From Theodoxus fluviatilis (lineage: Eukaryota; Mollusca; Gastropoda; Cycloneritida; Neritidae), in the NCBI GenBank assembly GCA_034096865.1, contig JAWQFJ010000569.1, positions 117,001 through 181,000 of the forward strand: a stretch of 64,000 nucleotides of DNA. The letters are read 5' to 3'. Positions 11,105-21,983 of this stretch are shown one piece after another (the first letter of the stretch is position 1; each line of letters opens with the position of its first letter). The notes below the pieces were generated by a model. That model made no database searches. It was not told where the DNA came from and saw nothing but the letters and a program-made list of their open reading frames with translations. A program made the position numbers and the translations under genes.

Positions 11105-14100
11105 CACGTGCACGTGTGTTGTATGTGTGTATGTGTGGGTATGTAAGTGTGTGTGTATGAATGTGTATGTGTGTGAGCATGTATGTGTGTGAACACATGT
11201 ATGTGTATGTGTATGTGTGCGCGTGTGTGTGTGCATGTGTGTGTGTGCAGGTGTGTGCGTGTTGTGTTCATGTGTGTGTGAAACCATGTGTGTCTGTGCC
11301 TAGTTGCATGCATGTGTGCACATGAGAGTGAAATACATTTATTCCCATGCCTGATCTACATCATTTCCATAACAGTCTTCACATCAGCATTGGAAGTCAG
11401 TAATACACAAATCACTCTCCAGACAGCACACTTACATGAAAGTCACATGGGAAGAGCTCTAACAACTGCCATTGCTCCAACCCTTCATCCACCATCCCAT
11501 CACTTGTTCTTTCTATCTCACCTTGGAACTGCACAGCATGGAGGAAGTGCAGAAGGGTGAGATGGTCGCGCACACGTGCAGGGCGCGAAGGCTTGTAGTG
11601 CTGTGTGTTGCAGAAAGGGCAGTGCACTTTGCCCCCACACTTGCACGCTGCGTCTCCACAGTGGGACAGCTGCACAGAGTGTCCGGGGTTTAGGACTGTG
11701 GGGTGTCGCCTTGACCTGCCTGCTTGTGGCTGCCTGCGACTGCTGGAGAATGTCAGGGTGAGGTGAGATGGGTAAAGTAGAAAACTGAGGAGAAGTTAAA
11801 TGAGGAGAGCTAAAGGGAGGGGAGAGATTTAAAAATAAGAACAGAACTGAGTGTTGAGAAGAAAGGTGAGAATGAACAAACTTTATTTTAGAAAAGAAGT
11901 TAATCAGCAGTAGTGCCTTCTTATGAGAAGCCTTTGAAGAAGCAAAATATTCAAGTGTAAGAGGGGGGGCGCAGGGGGGGGGGGGGGGGGGGGGGGAGCT
12001 AGGATTATACAATTTCTGCAACATACTAAGAGCTGTATAGATAGTAGTAGTGTAAAAGTAAACGTTAACAGAAAATGTGAGGAAAGTTTAAAGGTGAGGT
12101 GAGGAGACACAAGAAAAGTGAAGAGAGGTGAGCCAGAATGAAGCGAGGAGAGGAAAATAAGTTAAGGAGAGGTGAGATGAGGAAGGGAAAAAAAAGAGGT
12201 GAGAGGTGAGGAGAGCAGTGAGAGGTGAGGAGAGCAGTGAGAGGTGAGGAGAGCAGTGAGAGGTGAGGAGAGCAGTGAGAGGTGAGGAGAGCAGTGAGAG
12301 GTGAGGAGAGCAGTGAGAGGTGAGGAGAGCAGTGAGAGGTGAGGAGAGCAGTGAGAGGTGAGGAGAGCAGTGAGAGGTGAGGAGAGCAGTGAGAGGTGAG
12401 GAGAGCAGTGAGAGGTGAGGAGAGCAGTGAGAGGTGAGGAGAGCAGTGAGAGGTGAGGAGAGCAGTGAGAGATGAGGAGAGCAGTGAGAGGTGAGGAGAG
12501 CAGTGAGAGGTGAGGAGAGCAGTGAGAGGTGAGGAGAGCAGTGAGAGGTGAGGAGAGCAGTGAGAGGTGAGGAGAGCAGTGAGAGGTGAGGAGAGCAGTG
12601 AGAGGTGAGGAGAGCAGTGAGAGGTGAGGAGAGCAGTGAGAGGTGAGGAGAGCAGTGAGAGGTGAGGAGAGCAGTGAGAGGTGAGGAGAGCAGTGAGAGG
12701 TGAGGAGAGCAGTGAGAGGTGAGGAGAGCAGTGAGAGGTGAGGAGAGCAGTGAGAGGTGAGGAGAGCAGTGAGAGGTGAGGAGAGCAGTGAGAGGTGAGG
12801 AGAGCAGTGAGAGGTGAGGAGAGCAGTGAGAGGTGAGGAGAGCAGTGAGAGGTGAGGAGAGCAGTGAGAGGTGAGGAGAGCAGTGAGAGGTGAGGAGAGC
12901 AGTGAGAGGTGAGGAGAGCAGTGAGAGGTGAGGAGAGCAGTGAGAGGTGAGGAGAGCAGTGAGAGGTGAGGAGAGCAGTGAGAGGTGAGGAGAGCAGTGA
13001 GAGGTGAGGAGAGCAGTGAGAGGTGAGGAGAGCAGTGAGAGGTGAGGAGAGCAGTGAGAGGTGAGGAGAGCAGTGAGAGGTGAGGAGAGCAGTGAGAGGT
13101 GAGGAGAGCAGTGAGAGGTGAGGAGAGCAGTGAGAGGTGAGGAGAGCAGTGAGAGGTGAGGAGAGCAGTGAGAGGTGAGGAGAGCAGTGAGAGCAGTGAG
13201 AGGTGAGGAGAGCAGTGAGAGGTGAGGAGAGCAGTGAGAGGTGAGGAGAGCAGTGAGAGGTGAGGAGAGCAGTGAGAGGTGAGGAGAGCAGTGAGAGGTG
13301 AGGAGAGCAGTGAGAGGTGAGGAGAGCAGTGAGTGGTGAGGAGAGCAGTGAGAGGTGAGGAGAGCAGTTAGAGGTGAGGAGAGCAATGAGAGGTGAGGAG
13401 AGCAGTGAGAGGTGAGGAGAGCAGTGAGAGGTGAGGAGAGCAGTGAGAGGTGAGGAGAGCAGTGAGAGGTGAGGAGAGCAGTGAGAGGTGAGGAGAGCAG
13501 TGAGAGGTGAGGAGAGCAGAGAAGTGAGAGCAGTGAGAGATGAGGAGAGCAGTGAGAGGTGAGGAGAGCAGTGAGAGCAGTGAGGGGTGAGGAGCAGTGA
13601 GAGGTGAGGAGAGCAGTGAGAGGTGAGGAGAGCAGTGAGAGGTGAGGAGAGCAGTGAGAGGTGAGGAGAGCAGTGAGAGGTGAGGAGCAGTGAGAGGTGA
13701 GGAGAGCAGTGAGAGATGAGGAGAGCAGAGAGGTGAGAGCAGTGAGAGATGAGGAAAGCAATGAGAGGTGAGGAGAGCAATGAGAGGTGAGGAGAGCAAT
13801 GAGAGGTGAGGAGAGCAGTGAGAGGTGAGGAGAGCAATGAGAGGTGAGGAGAGCAGTGAGAGGTGAGGAGAGCAGTGAGAGGTGAGGAGAGCAGTGAGAG
13901 GTGAGGAGAGCAGTGAGAGGTGAGAAGAGCAGTGAGAGGTGAGGAGCAGTGAGAGGTGAGGAGAGCAGTGAGAGGTGAGGAGAGCAGAGAGGTGAGAGCA
14001 ATGAGAGGTGAGGAGAGCAGTGAGAGGTGAGGAGAGCAGTGAGAGGTGAGTAGAGCAGTGAGAGGTGAGTAGAGCAGTGAGAGGTGAGGAGAGCTATGAG

Positions 14101-17100
14101 AGGTGAGGAGAGCAGTGAGAGGTGAGGAGAGCAGTGAGAGGTGAGGAAAAGGAAGAGGAATGAGATGAGTAGTTTGGCACCAACAAAATGTATCGTTGGG
14201 TTTCGTAGAATGAGGACATGTGTAGTGGAGTGATGGGAGATGAAAAATGAAGAGAGACAGTGTGGTGACGAGGTATGGCAAAGTGAGGTGAGGCTAGGTT
14301 AAATGAAGTGAGACAACACAAGCAAAGTGAGATGACATGAACTATGAGTAAGATGAGAAAGTACAAGTTAAGGCCAGGTGAACTACTGTGATATGAGAAA
14401 ACGTCACAGAGTGGATGAGGAAAGGCAAGGTAATGTGAGGTTCCATAAAACAATTACGTGTAATGTTCCCTTCAGCAATGTCTGTTTTCTCCAATCACTG
14501 AGCACATCATACCCCACCCTATTGTTTCAGCCTGAATTTGTGGAATAGCATTGGAACTCATCAGACTTTAAGACAGGTTAAACACTGACTATGGCACAGT
14601 ACCGCCACAAGATGGTTCAGTTTACATTGTTTTCTCTCAGTCTCTCCTTAGTCTCTCCTCCTTCTTGGATGGTAGGCAGGCACTGACTGGAAGTCCTTCA
14701 TAAGTTCACGTCAAGGGAAGCAACTACATGACAAAAGCCACAGCAAGCAATACTTTCATAGAAACAGCAGCAGGTGACTGAGTGAGCGTGCGCACTTTAT
14801 CCAAAGCAGAATTTGAGGTCCACAGCAAGACAAGGTAAAATGTAATTTTGCTTGATGCAAGTCTGGTCCTTTACAAGCAAAAAACCCCAAAAACTGAAAA
14901 GAGGGAAGATGCTGAAATGGACTATTTTTTTGCAATGACTGGTACAATGATCGGATCTCTCCTGCTGATTGGGTAAGCAGTAGTGGCCCTCAAAAATAAA
15001 ATGACATATAATAAAATAATTTTAAAAAATAGAATGAAATAATATAAAATTAAATTAAAAAATAAAACAAAAGAAAACAAGAAGGGCAAAGCCCATACGA
15101 CTCACATGCTTGACCTTGACCTTTACATGACCTTGACCTTTAGGTGACCATCAAGGTCAAGGTCAAACAACTACACCTAGCAATGACATCATACATTAAG
15201 AAATGCTTTACACATTTTCCCTACCAAAATACATGTGACCTTGACCCAAGGTCAAGGTCATCCAAGGTCATGCAACACAAAGCTGTTAATTCAAGACATA
15301 GGAAGCACAATGGTGATTATTGGCACTTTCTACCATGAGATATGGTCACTTTTAGTGGTTCACTACCCCATTTTGGTCACATTTCATAAGGGTCAAAGTG
15401 ACCTTGACCTTGATGATATGTGACCACATGTGTCTCATGATGAAAGTATAACATGTGCCCCCACATAATTATTAAGTTTGAAACAGTTATCTTCCATAGT
15501 TCAGGGTCAAGGTCACTTCAAAATATGTATACAATCCAACTTTGAAGAGCTCCTGTGACCTTGACCTTGAAGCAAGGTCAACCAAACTGGTATCAAAAGA
15601 TAGGGCTTACTTTGCCCTATATACCATATATAGGTGAGGTATCCAATCTCAAAAACTTCAGAGAAAATTGAGAAAATGTGAAAAATGGCTGTTTTTTAGA
15701 CAACATTTATGGCCCCTGCGACCTTGACCTTCAAGCAAGGTTAAGTCACTATGTGTGTGTTTTTTGAGGTCTAGTCATCATACACCATCATGCCACATTT
15801 GGTATTGATAGACTTAATAGTCTCCGAGAAAATTCCAACGTTAAAGTTTTCGGACGCCCGGACGCCCGGACGGACGAAACGGGTGAATACATAGACTCAC
15901 TTTTGCTTCGCATGTGAGTCAACAAAAGAAAACGATATTCAATCAAATAAAATAAAGCCAAAATAAATCTACAAATTTGTAGTCTTTGTACAAGGCAAGC
16001 AGTCTACTGTCTCTGGTTGCTTGTTCTCTACAGTAGACTTGGTACAATGTTCAGTTCAGTTCAGTTCAGTCTCTTAACCCTGAGATGGGTTGTTGAGGCA
16101 CCACTGATGACTTTCGGACAATCTTCCTCCATCGAGCTCTATCCTCTGTGGCTCGCTGTGAGTCAGCAAAGGTCAAGCCTGTCCACTCTTTGATGTTGTC
16201 TTCCCACCTCTTTCTCTGCCTGCCTCTCCTTCTCCCACCTGGTACGCTACCTTGCAGGATGGTCTTGGCCAGCCCACTGCCTCTTGACACGTGACCGTAC
16301 CACTTCAGCTTTCTGCTTTTCACGATTGACAGCAGGTCTTTGTACTGTCCAATTGCTCTCCTGATCCTGTTGCTGACTTCCTCATTCATGACGTGGTCTT
16401 TATATGAGATGTTCAGAATCTTGCGGTAGCATCTCATTTCCAGGGCTTGTTTCCATCTCTGTAGTTCCGATATGAGTGTCCAGGACTCGCATGCATACAA
16501 GAATACAGAGATGGCCAGCGTGCGCATGCTAATCTTTGACGCGAGAGTGATATTTCTGTCACGCCATATTGGCTTCAACTTTGCCAATGCTGCTGTTGTT
16601 TGTGCTATCCTGGACAGTATCTCTGGTTTGGACCCTTCATCAGTCACAATAGATCCCAGGTATTTAAAGTTGTTCACAGCTTCCAGTTTTTGGCCCTTCA
16701 CTTTGATTTCCATTTTAAAGCCCCGAGGATTGTTCGTCATCACCTTGGTCTTCTCGGCGCTGATCTCCATGCCATATGCCTGTGAGGTCTTGTCCAGGTG
16801 CTCGACAAGACTAGTCAGCTCCTCATCACTTCCTGCTAATCCATCAATGCCATCAGCAAAATGTAAGTTGGTGATCTTTCTGCCACAGATGCTGATCGAT
16901 CCTTCGTGGTCTGCTAGGGCATCAGTCATTATCCTTTCGAGGAAGAGGTTGAAGAGTGTGGGGGAGTGGTACAATGAGAGAAAGCCAAAATATCAATATC
17001 TATTATAACTATAAGTGTTATGCATTCACTTCCAGAATTAGCGAGAGTTTCAAAACATTTCTGTCATTTGAAAACAGTATACATCATCAGATAAATATAA

Positions 17101-17138
17101 ATTGATGATGTGATACAAAGAAAAAAAATGCAGCTTTA

Positions 17139-17224
<86 letters not shown>

Positions 17225-17921
17225 ATGTGCACTTTAATTTTCAATATATTTATCTTGTAGAATCTAGAGTAGCTGATAGAAAGAAAATATCTTATCACAT
17301 CTTAAACAGTCAATACAATAGACTTTAAGTTTCACTTTGAATACCAGTAAACAGCACAACTCAAGTCAGAGAATCTCACCTCATGCCAAACTCCTCCTGC
17401 TCCTCTGACTCCATCATCTCCATCTCTCCCTCATCGTCCACATGCCCAGCAGATTCTCTGATCTTTCCCTGACCCTTGTCCTTGTCCTCAGAGCTTCCAT
17501 CTACTGTAGCATCCTTTGCCAGTGTTTCCATGACAACCAGACCTGCATCTATAGATGCTGGCTCTGGTGTCAATGTTGCATGTTCCTCTTGAATATTTTG
17601 TGTCTGCAACACATCATCACAATCGTGACAAAAGAGAGACAGCATTTGGTTAGTGATCATACTCTGCATTACAGCTCATGGAGCATTGCTTTCTTGTTGG
17701 CATGCCCTCAAAATTACAAGAAAAATCACTCGAACATGAGACAAAAGTTGAAAGAGAAGTGGGTGCAATAGTTTGCACTGAACCTTTCAATGCAGGCTGC
17801 TGCTGCCCATCATGCAGAGCTTTTGAGGCATTATGTCCACTCTTTTATTTCAGTCACAGAAATGGCACGACTATGCACTGGGTTTATGGTTCAAAAGGGT
17901 AAAAATGTGTGTAATCTCATT

Positions 17922-17994
<73 letters not shown>

Positions 17995-18638
17995 TGTGTG
18001 ATGAAATCTGATAAATTCCACTTCTTTTTCTAACCTTCCTTCATCTTGCAATCCAAGATTTGTAATTTCATAAAAGTTGTGCTAAATCAAATCAGTAAAT
18101 GGATGCATGAGTAAATGACCGCACAAGGAAATGTGTTCATGCGTTTTCTAGAGGTGACCGAGGTCCGAGCGAGCATGTAGCTGATAAGTAGCCTAAATAT
18201 ATATATATATATATGTAAATACATAATACCCCTTTCCAACTTTTCACAAGATTCGTCTGCGTTCATTTCCTTTGAGAGTGGTATATTTGAAGCTCTTTTC
18301 TGTCTGCAAGTTGCAACTGGTTAGTATATATGCAAGCTAGACAATGCAGACGTTGAGGAGCGCAACACAATACGTCAAGTCGTCGTTCTGAATAAGACCC
18401 AGCGAACAACGAAAAGACATTTTGAGTTCCACGTCGATGTTGACAAATCGCTGCATGGGCCATTGAACCATTCGAACGCCACACACGTGATGATGTTTTC
18501 ATTTGCACAGAAATCAACAGAAGGCCCTGTGCAATACTGACTTGGGGAACTTCGTTGCTCGGGGATGATTTATACTACTGTGTGACTCACCGTAGCTCCC
18601 GCTCCTCCAGTTAAACGATAAATGTCTTCGTCTGCCAT
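5420..18638 (-). CDS. Gene B: unrecognised protein of about 620 aa with repeated Cys/His zinc-knuckle modules
   Basis: Ten exons with GT-AG borders keep one frame from ATG 18638 to TGA 5420. Order: a 16-residue N-terminus (MADEDIYRLTGG), an acidic Glu/Asp/Met-rich region (about 17-90), then repeated modules. Each module is a segment with paired Cys followed by H-x-H-C-P-x-C and spaced His residues. Exons 3+4 and exons 7+8 are two copies of the same two-exon module, with identical phase-1 junctions ending VQ[FL][QK]D. Exon 6 carries a third knuckle segment. Then comes an acidic low-complexity region (exon 9) and a hydrophobic, Cys-containing C-terminal segment (exon 10). The knuckles suggest zinc, and probably nucleic-acid, binding. 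That is inference and no named family is claimed. It shares a 148-bp promoter with POLR2F. The exon 6 end is uncertain. Confidence 0.65.
6586..6915 (-). CDS. Gene B exon 9, acidic low-complexity region
   Basis: The acceptor TCTTTTAG precedes AAC TGT GAC TGT. A run of Asp/Asn/Glu follows (TDDDNDEDIGWPDNDDND), then Ala/Pro/Ser-rich sequence. The donor GTG/GTGAGG leaves phase 0. It is 330 nt long. Confidence 0.6.
7356..7489 (-). CDS. Gene B exon 8, zinc-knuckle module 3b
   Basis: Acceptor TGGCAG/AC, donor TTTAAG/GTAGGA. It encodes DYSILVCYDNC, then FHFHCPQC with a basic TRRRKR stretch and LNHF. It pairs with exon 7 as exon 4 pairs with exon 3. Confidence 0.7.
8106..8286 (-). CDS. Gene B exon 7, zinc-knuckle module 3a
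   Basis: Acceptor TTGGCAG/TAC, donor GAAAG/GTGTGT. It encodes CQLPDCCGQKFHCPLC, a KFKP motif and HLHAHLLAH, ending RVQLK, the same layout as exon 3. Confidence 0.7.
8287..9178. other. Gene B intron between exons 7 and 6
   Basis: About 0.9 kb of AT-rich sequence with no repeat family, coding segment or RNA gene that I can recognise. Confidence 0.5.
9179..9423 (-). CDS. Gene B exon 6, zinc-knuckle module 2 (3' border uncertain)
   Basis: Acceptor CACAAAG/GT completes a Gly codon, giving GVEILLCSQQC, GRHYHCPFC and SHAWRC. Three in-frame donors are possible: after 9287 (GTTGCA), 9275 (GTGGAA) or 9179 (GTAGGT). The last is used here for its better match. All give phase 0, as exon 7 requires. Confidence 0.6.
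10240..10303 (-). CDS. Gene B exon 5, short linker
   Basis: The exon is 64 nt between acceptor AACACAG and donor GATG/GTGAGC and encodes GKSIKDVGTPDHKQ and RILFD. The phase runs 0 to 1, fitting exons 4 and 6. Confidence 0.65.
10912..11042 (-). CDS. Gene B exon 4, zinc-knuckle module 1b
   Basis: Acceptor TTGCAG/AC continues phase 1. It encodes DLLVVKCFHDC then GHYHCPVC and a C2H2-like HHLRSH, ending phase 0 at CAG/GTGAGC. It is homologous to exon 8. Confidence 0.75.
11068..11290. repeat. GT-rich imperfect microsatellite
   Basis: (GT)n with CGCG and ATGT interruptions starts about 25 bp inside the intron upstream of gene B exon 4, where it forms the distal part of its acceptor region. Confidence 0.9.
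11522..11715 (-). CDS. Gene B exon 3, zinc-knuckle module 1a
   Basis: It contains CKCGGKVHCPFC, then spaced His (DHLTLLH), ending AVQFQ at donor CCAAG/GTGAGA. The acceptor GGCAG/GTCAAG is chosen because it alone restores phase 2 from exon 2. A closer acceptor at 11675/11676 would break frame. Confidence 0.6.
11967..11998. repeat. Poly-G tract
   Basis: An uninterrupted run of G (C on the coding strand) of about 22 bases follows GGGGGGGCGCA. It is a likely sequencing or assembly weak point. Confidence 0.85.
12200..14148. repeat. 19-bp minisatellite, about 100 units
   Basis: The unit GAGGTGAGGAGAGCAGTGA repeats for nearly 2 kb. The left two thirds is almost perfect and the right third carries variants and truncated units. 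It lies in gene B intron 2. The long Ser/Leu/His/Thr/Pro frame on the minus strand is an artefact of the period. Confidence 0.97.
15078..15921 (-). repeat. GGTCA-rich interspersed element, copy 1 (minus)
   Basis: This is the reverse complement of the elements at 32073, 33338 and 40754. In element orientation it starts GACTCACATGCGAAGC and ends GGGCTTTGCCCTTCTTG, with inverted GACTCACATGC/GCATGTGAGTC near the ends. It contains over a dozen TCAAGGTCA or TGACCTTGA motifs. It lies in gene B intron 2, sense to gene B. Confidence 0.9.
16046..16976 (-). mobile_element. Non-LTR retrotransposon fragment (reverse transcriptase C-terminal part), copy 1
   Basis: About 300 residues are open. They begin at SPTLFNLFLERIM (palm domain) and run to a C-terminal RRRGRQRKRWEDNIKEWTG motif and SGLRD. 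The catalytic box reads FADG rather than FADD, so it is inactive. It is 5'-truncated, and the 3' end carries a (TGAAC)n tail at about 16048-16070. It belongs to the same family as the fragment at 26935. It lies in gene B intron 2, sense to gene B. The clade is not assigned. Confidence 0.9.
17141..17223. repeat. (CA)n microsatellite
   Basis: About 40 uninterrupted CA units, roughly 155 bp from the gene B exon 2 donor. Confidence 0.97.
17380..17603 (-). CDS. Gene B exon 2, acidic region
   Basis: Acceptor GTTGCAG precedes ACA CAA AAT. The exon is 224 nt and leaves phase 2 at donor ATGAG/GTGAGA. It encodes a Glu/Asp/Met-rich segment containing EMEMMESEEQEEFGM. Confidence 0.7.
17921..18000. repeat. 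(GT)n microsatellite
   Basis: GT repeats with one GAAG interruption, in gene B intron 1. Confidence 0.97.
18591..18638 (-). CDS. Gene B exon 1 (start codon)
   Basis: ATG in context GAAAATGG opens 16 codons ending at donor ACG/GTGAGT, phase 0. No upstream in-frame Met was preferred because the divergent POLR2F promoter begins here. Confidence 0.65.
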
Positions 18639-18786
18639 TTTCAATGAGTTTTAAAAACGTAGGTATTCTATCAAACTCTAATTGTTCGTTTAGTAGCATG
18701 TATGCAAGTCAAATAATGCCGTTCCGGAAACGGATGTATCAAAGTTATCTCCCTTAGAATAACCATTCGAGAAATTTCGAAGCGAG
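18639..18786. promoter_or_regulatory. Bidirectional promoter of gene B and POLR2F
   Basis: The two start codons are 148 bp apart on opposite strands. Seen: TTCCGGAA at 18722-18729 (ETS-type core) and TTATCTCCCTT at 18745-18755. The latter also occurs, as AAGGGAGATAA, in the TRAPPC4/GART spacer. No TATA box is obvious. Confidence 0.6.
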
Positions 18787-19170
18787 ATGGCGGACGAAGA
18801 ATTTGAGAAGGACGATTTTGACGATGAACCTGATGATGTCGAGGATGAGGAGCCCCTGGAAGAGGTTGCAGAAGCTCCTGAAGGTGGAGTTGAAATTATT
18901 GCAGACGGCCAGCCCCACCAGGTTGAAAGAGACAAGCGGATCACGACTCCGTTTTTGACCAAATATGAACGTGCTCGTGTGTTGGGAACGCGTGCGCTAC
19001 AAATAGCCATGTGCGCACCCGTGATGGTGGAAATCGAGAACGATACGGATCCTCTCGCCCTTGCCACAAAGGAGCTGAAGGCGTGCAAGATTCCTTTCAT
19101 CATTCGCCGGTACTTGCCTGATGGCAGCTACGAAGACTGGGCCTTGAGTGAGTTGCAGGTTCGCGACTGA
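18787..19170 (+). CDS. POLR2F: RNA polymerase subunit RPB6 (RPABC2), intronless
   Basis: The 127-residue frame has the length of the human subunit. The acidic N-terminus ([17 protein letters not shown]) and the highly conserved core are clear: [32 protein letters not shown], then the C-terminal [17 protein letters not shown]6 is common to RNA polymerases I, II and III and helps hold the clamp and stalk in the nucleus. The ATG lies in GAGATGG context. No intron is present, whereas the human gene is multi-exon. The frame is intact and has its own promoter and a downstream AATAAA, so it looks functional. Confidence 0.97.
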   Translation: MADEEFEKDDFDDEPDDVEDEEPLEEVAEAPEGGVEIIADGQPHQVERDKRITTPFLTKYERARVLGTRALQIAMCAPVMVEIENDTDPLALATKELKACKIPFIIRRYLPDGSYEDWALSELQVRD

Positions 19171-20282
19171 TGGCTGCTCGGATTCCAGTTCACTCTCCAT
19201 GGAAGTTTGACCTTGTTCGTGCACGTGTGAACCACGATCAACAACAAAGCGTGGATCCTTGGGTTTGGGAAAAGTTTGTGATGACATTTTGAACTGATCT
19301 GATGGGAACATTCGTGTGGAGATACTGCAGAGGTGGATCGAACAATCGCAGGTTGCACAATAAGTGACTATTGCGTAGTTCACTGTTTGGATCCGACTAC
19401 GTACGTCTCCTTGTCCATTCCTTGAAATAGATGCTCTTTCAATCGTGTGCACTCGAGAAATGTCAGAAGCTGAAACTATTGGCAAACACAATAGCAGTAA
19501 TGGCGAATTTGAGAAAGCATGTGATCTGTTCAAACTTCGAGATTTGGCAGATGGCTCAACAGGAAAGATGAAAAGTCAATCTGAAGATAGAAAGAATTCC
19601 CTGGTTTATGTTCAGACTGTATATTATTTCACAGTGTTGGGGTTTTGTGCATCATTCATTTCATACAGCTACTAAAGTGATCTTGTATCATAAAAATAGT
19701 TCATTGACCGTCTTGTTTCTGCAGTTCATCTGCTCATAGTCATAATGAACTGTAGCCGTTATCTACTGAGGAGGCTCAGCAGTGAAGTGGTAAAGAGAAA
19801 CACTAAAAGAAATTGTTGGGTGTAATTCTTTAGTTTTCATACTGATGTAGCAAATCTTCACATTACAAATGACAGTGTGCATGACAGGCCATTATCTTGC
19901 TGTTTGCCAATTTGAAGGCTCATGAAGCATCATCATATCTGCATGTTGAGGCTGTCATCAGTTTTGTTTTTCTTTGTATTGTATCAAAAATTTAAAACAA
20001 AATTCTCCATTTATCCTCATCAATCTTAGCAGGCATTGTCTCCTGAAAGCTGTGGCTATTTGAAAGAAACCCCACTGTGTCATTTGAATTAGCCTGCATT
20101 TTGTCTTAAGAATTCTGTCTAAAGTTGAAAATACCTATCAGTATCAGTTCATCTCTGTCATTGTCATATTGAAATATCTAATTACTTCAGTTGGAAATAT
20201 TACACTAGCTGTTTTTCTAGCAGGTGCTTCTTTTCATTTTCTTCATTCTGAATAATTATGCTGAATGTGAGGTTGAAATAAA
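19171..20282 (+). other. Probable POLR2F 3' UTR, ending at AATAAA
   Basis: About 1.1 kb of AT-rich sequence without coding features, ending at the first clear AATAAA (20277-20282). A retrotransposon fragment starts about 60 bp later. A 76-codon open frame at 19445 has no recognisable content. Confidence 0.5.
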
Positions 20283-20340
20283 TCTCATTTGAAAATGATC
20301 TTTGGCAGTCTGTTTTTTTCAGTATTGTGCAAGGTTGCTA

Positions 20341-21718
20341 AACCGTGGACGCAGTCCCTCATCATCACCCTCCCCAAGAAAGGCAACTTACACTAGTTAC
20401 AGCTATGCCAGAACTACAGAACTATCAGCCTCATCAGCCACCCGAGCAAAGTCATGCTGAAGATGTTACTGAACAGACTGAAGCCACAAGCAGAGAAGAT
20501 CATCGCTGAAGAACAGGCAGGCTTCAGACAAGGGCGCAGTACAACGGAGCAGATCTTCAACCTCAGGATAATGTGCGAGAGGTACCTACAACACCAACAG
20601 GACCTCTACCACGTATTCGTGGACTTTAAAAAGGCTTTCGACAGGGTATGGCATGCAGCACTGTGGGCTACCTTGAGGCTGTATAACATCAACGCCAACC
20701 TGATCAGAGTCATAGAACACCTGTATGACAATGCCACAAGTGCAGTATACTTCAACAGCAGCATTGGGGACTGGTTCAGAACCACAGTCGGAGTGAGACA
20801 AGGCTGTTTGCTCTCTCCCACCCTCTTCAACATCTTCCTGGAAAGAATAATGAATGATGCCCTAAAAGACCACGAGGGGACAGTCAGCATTGGCGGCAGA
20901 ACAATCACAAACTTACGTTTTGCTGACGACATAGATGGCCTAGCCGGAAGTGAAAAGGAGCTGGAGAACTTAGTGGAGCGCTTAGACACAACCTCCACAA
21001 ATTTTGGCATGCAGATCAGTGCAGAGAAGACCAAACTGATGACCAACAACACCCGCGGCATCAGCACTGACATCAAGGTGTGGCGAGAAACTGGAAACCA
21101 TCAACAGCTTCAAATACCTGGGAGCAATTGTCACAGATGCAGGATCCAAACCTGAAATACTCGCCAGCATTGCTCAGACCACAGCAGCACACACAAAGCT
21201 CAAGACCATCTGGAAGGACAGGAACATAGTCCTCAGCTCAAAGATCAGACTGATGCGCGCCCTGGTCATGTCCATATTTTTGTATGCCTGTGAGTCATGG
21301 ACACTAACAGCTGACTTGGAGAGAAGGATACAGGCCATGGAAATGAGATGCTTTCAACGACTCCTCGGCATCTCTTACAAAGACCGCATCTCAAACGAGG
21401 AAGTCCAAAACAGAATCAGGCAAGCCATCGGGCCCCATGAAGAACTACTGACCACTGTGAAAAGACACAAACTAAAGTGGTATGGACACGTCTCACGATC
21501 GTCAGGGCTTGCCAAGACTGTGCACTACAAGGCACAGTAAAAGAAGGGAGTAGGAGAGGCAGTCAAAGGAAAAGATGGGAGGACAACGTCTCAGAGTTGA
21601 CAGAGATGAGGCTCAGCGAAGCCTTGAGACAGTCCAAGAGGTGAGAGGAATGGAGAGAGCTGATTGCCAGATCATCTGTGATGCCCCAACAGTCATCCAG
21701 ACTACGGGACAAGTGAAG
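20341..21718 (+). mobile_element. Non-LTR retrotransposon fragment (reverse transcriptase), copy 2, frameshifted
   Basis: It carries RT motifs in order: AGFRQGRSTTEQI, VDFKKAFDRVWH, GVRQGCLLSPTLFN and FADDIDGLAGS (catalytic Asp pair intact). The frame breaks at about 21079, and the next frame continues FKYLGAIVTDAG and KWYGHVSRSSGLAKT, then breaks again at about 21538. The fragment is 5'-truncated with a stop near its start, and it ends in a (GTGAA)n-like tail at about 21707. It is a dead copy of a related but different subfamily from copies 1 and 3. Confidence 0.9.
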
Positions 21719-21983
21719 TGAAGTGAAGGTTGCTTTTTTGTGCTTGGTGTGCCACTGAATTGTGCTCAATAAAATAAGAGGGCATTAGTGATGGAATCAT
21801 GAATTGTATGGCCATCTGCCACAAATAATACAGCAATGAATTATGTCCCTTACATGCCTTTTGCAGCATACTGTTCAGATTCCTCTCCCTCTCTCTCTCT
21901 CCCAAGCTGTTGCAGCAATGATGACAAGACAATAACCCTTACTTAGATATGCAGAGCACACATGGCTATCGCATCAGACTGTG

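Noticed and set aside
12065..14281. 738-codon minus-strand open frame (Ser/Leu/His/Thr/Pro repeats)
   Set aside because: It is produced by the 19-bp minisatellite, whose 57-nt superperiod lacks stops. No start context, splice sites or non-repeat domain.
15144..15423. Recurring ~62-residue frames in the GGTCA elements (also at 33949 and 41330)
   Set aside because: The frames overlap in two phases, are partly broken in the 32073 copy and look like no known protein. They are most likely carried along by recent element similarity.
19445..19675. 76-codon open frame downstream of POLR2F
   Set aside because: It lies in the probable 3' UTR. There is no similarity I recognise and no start context support.
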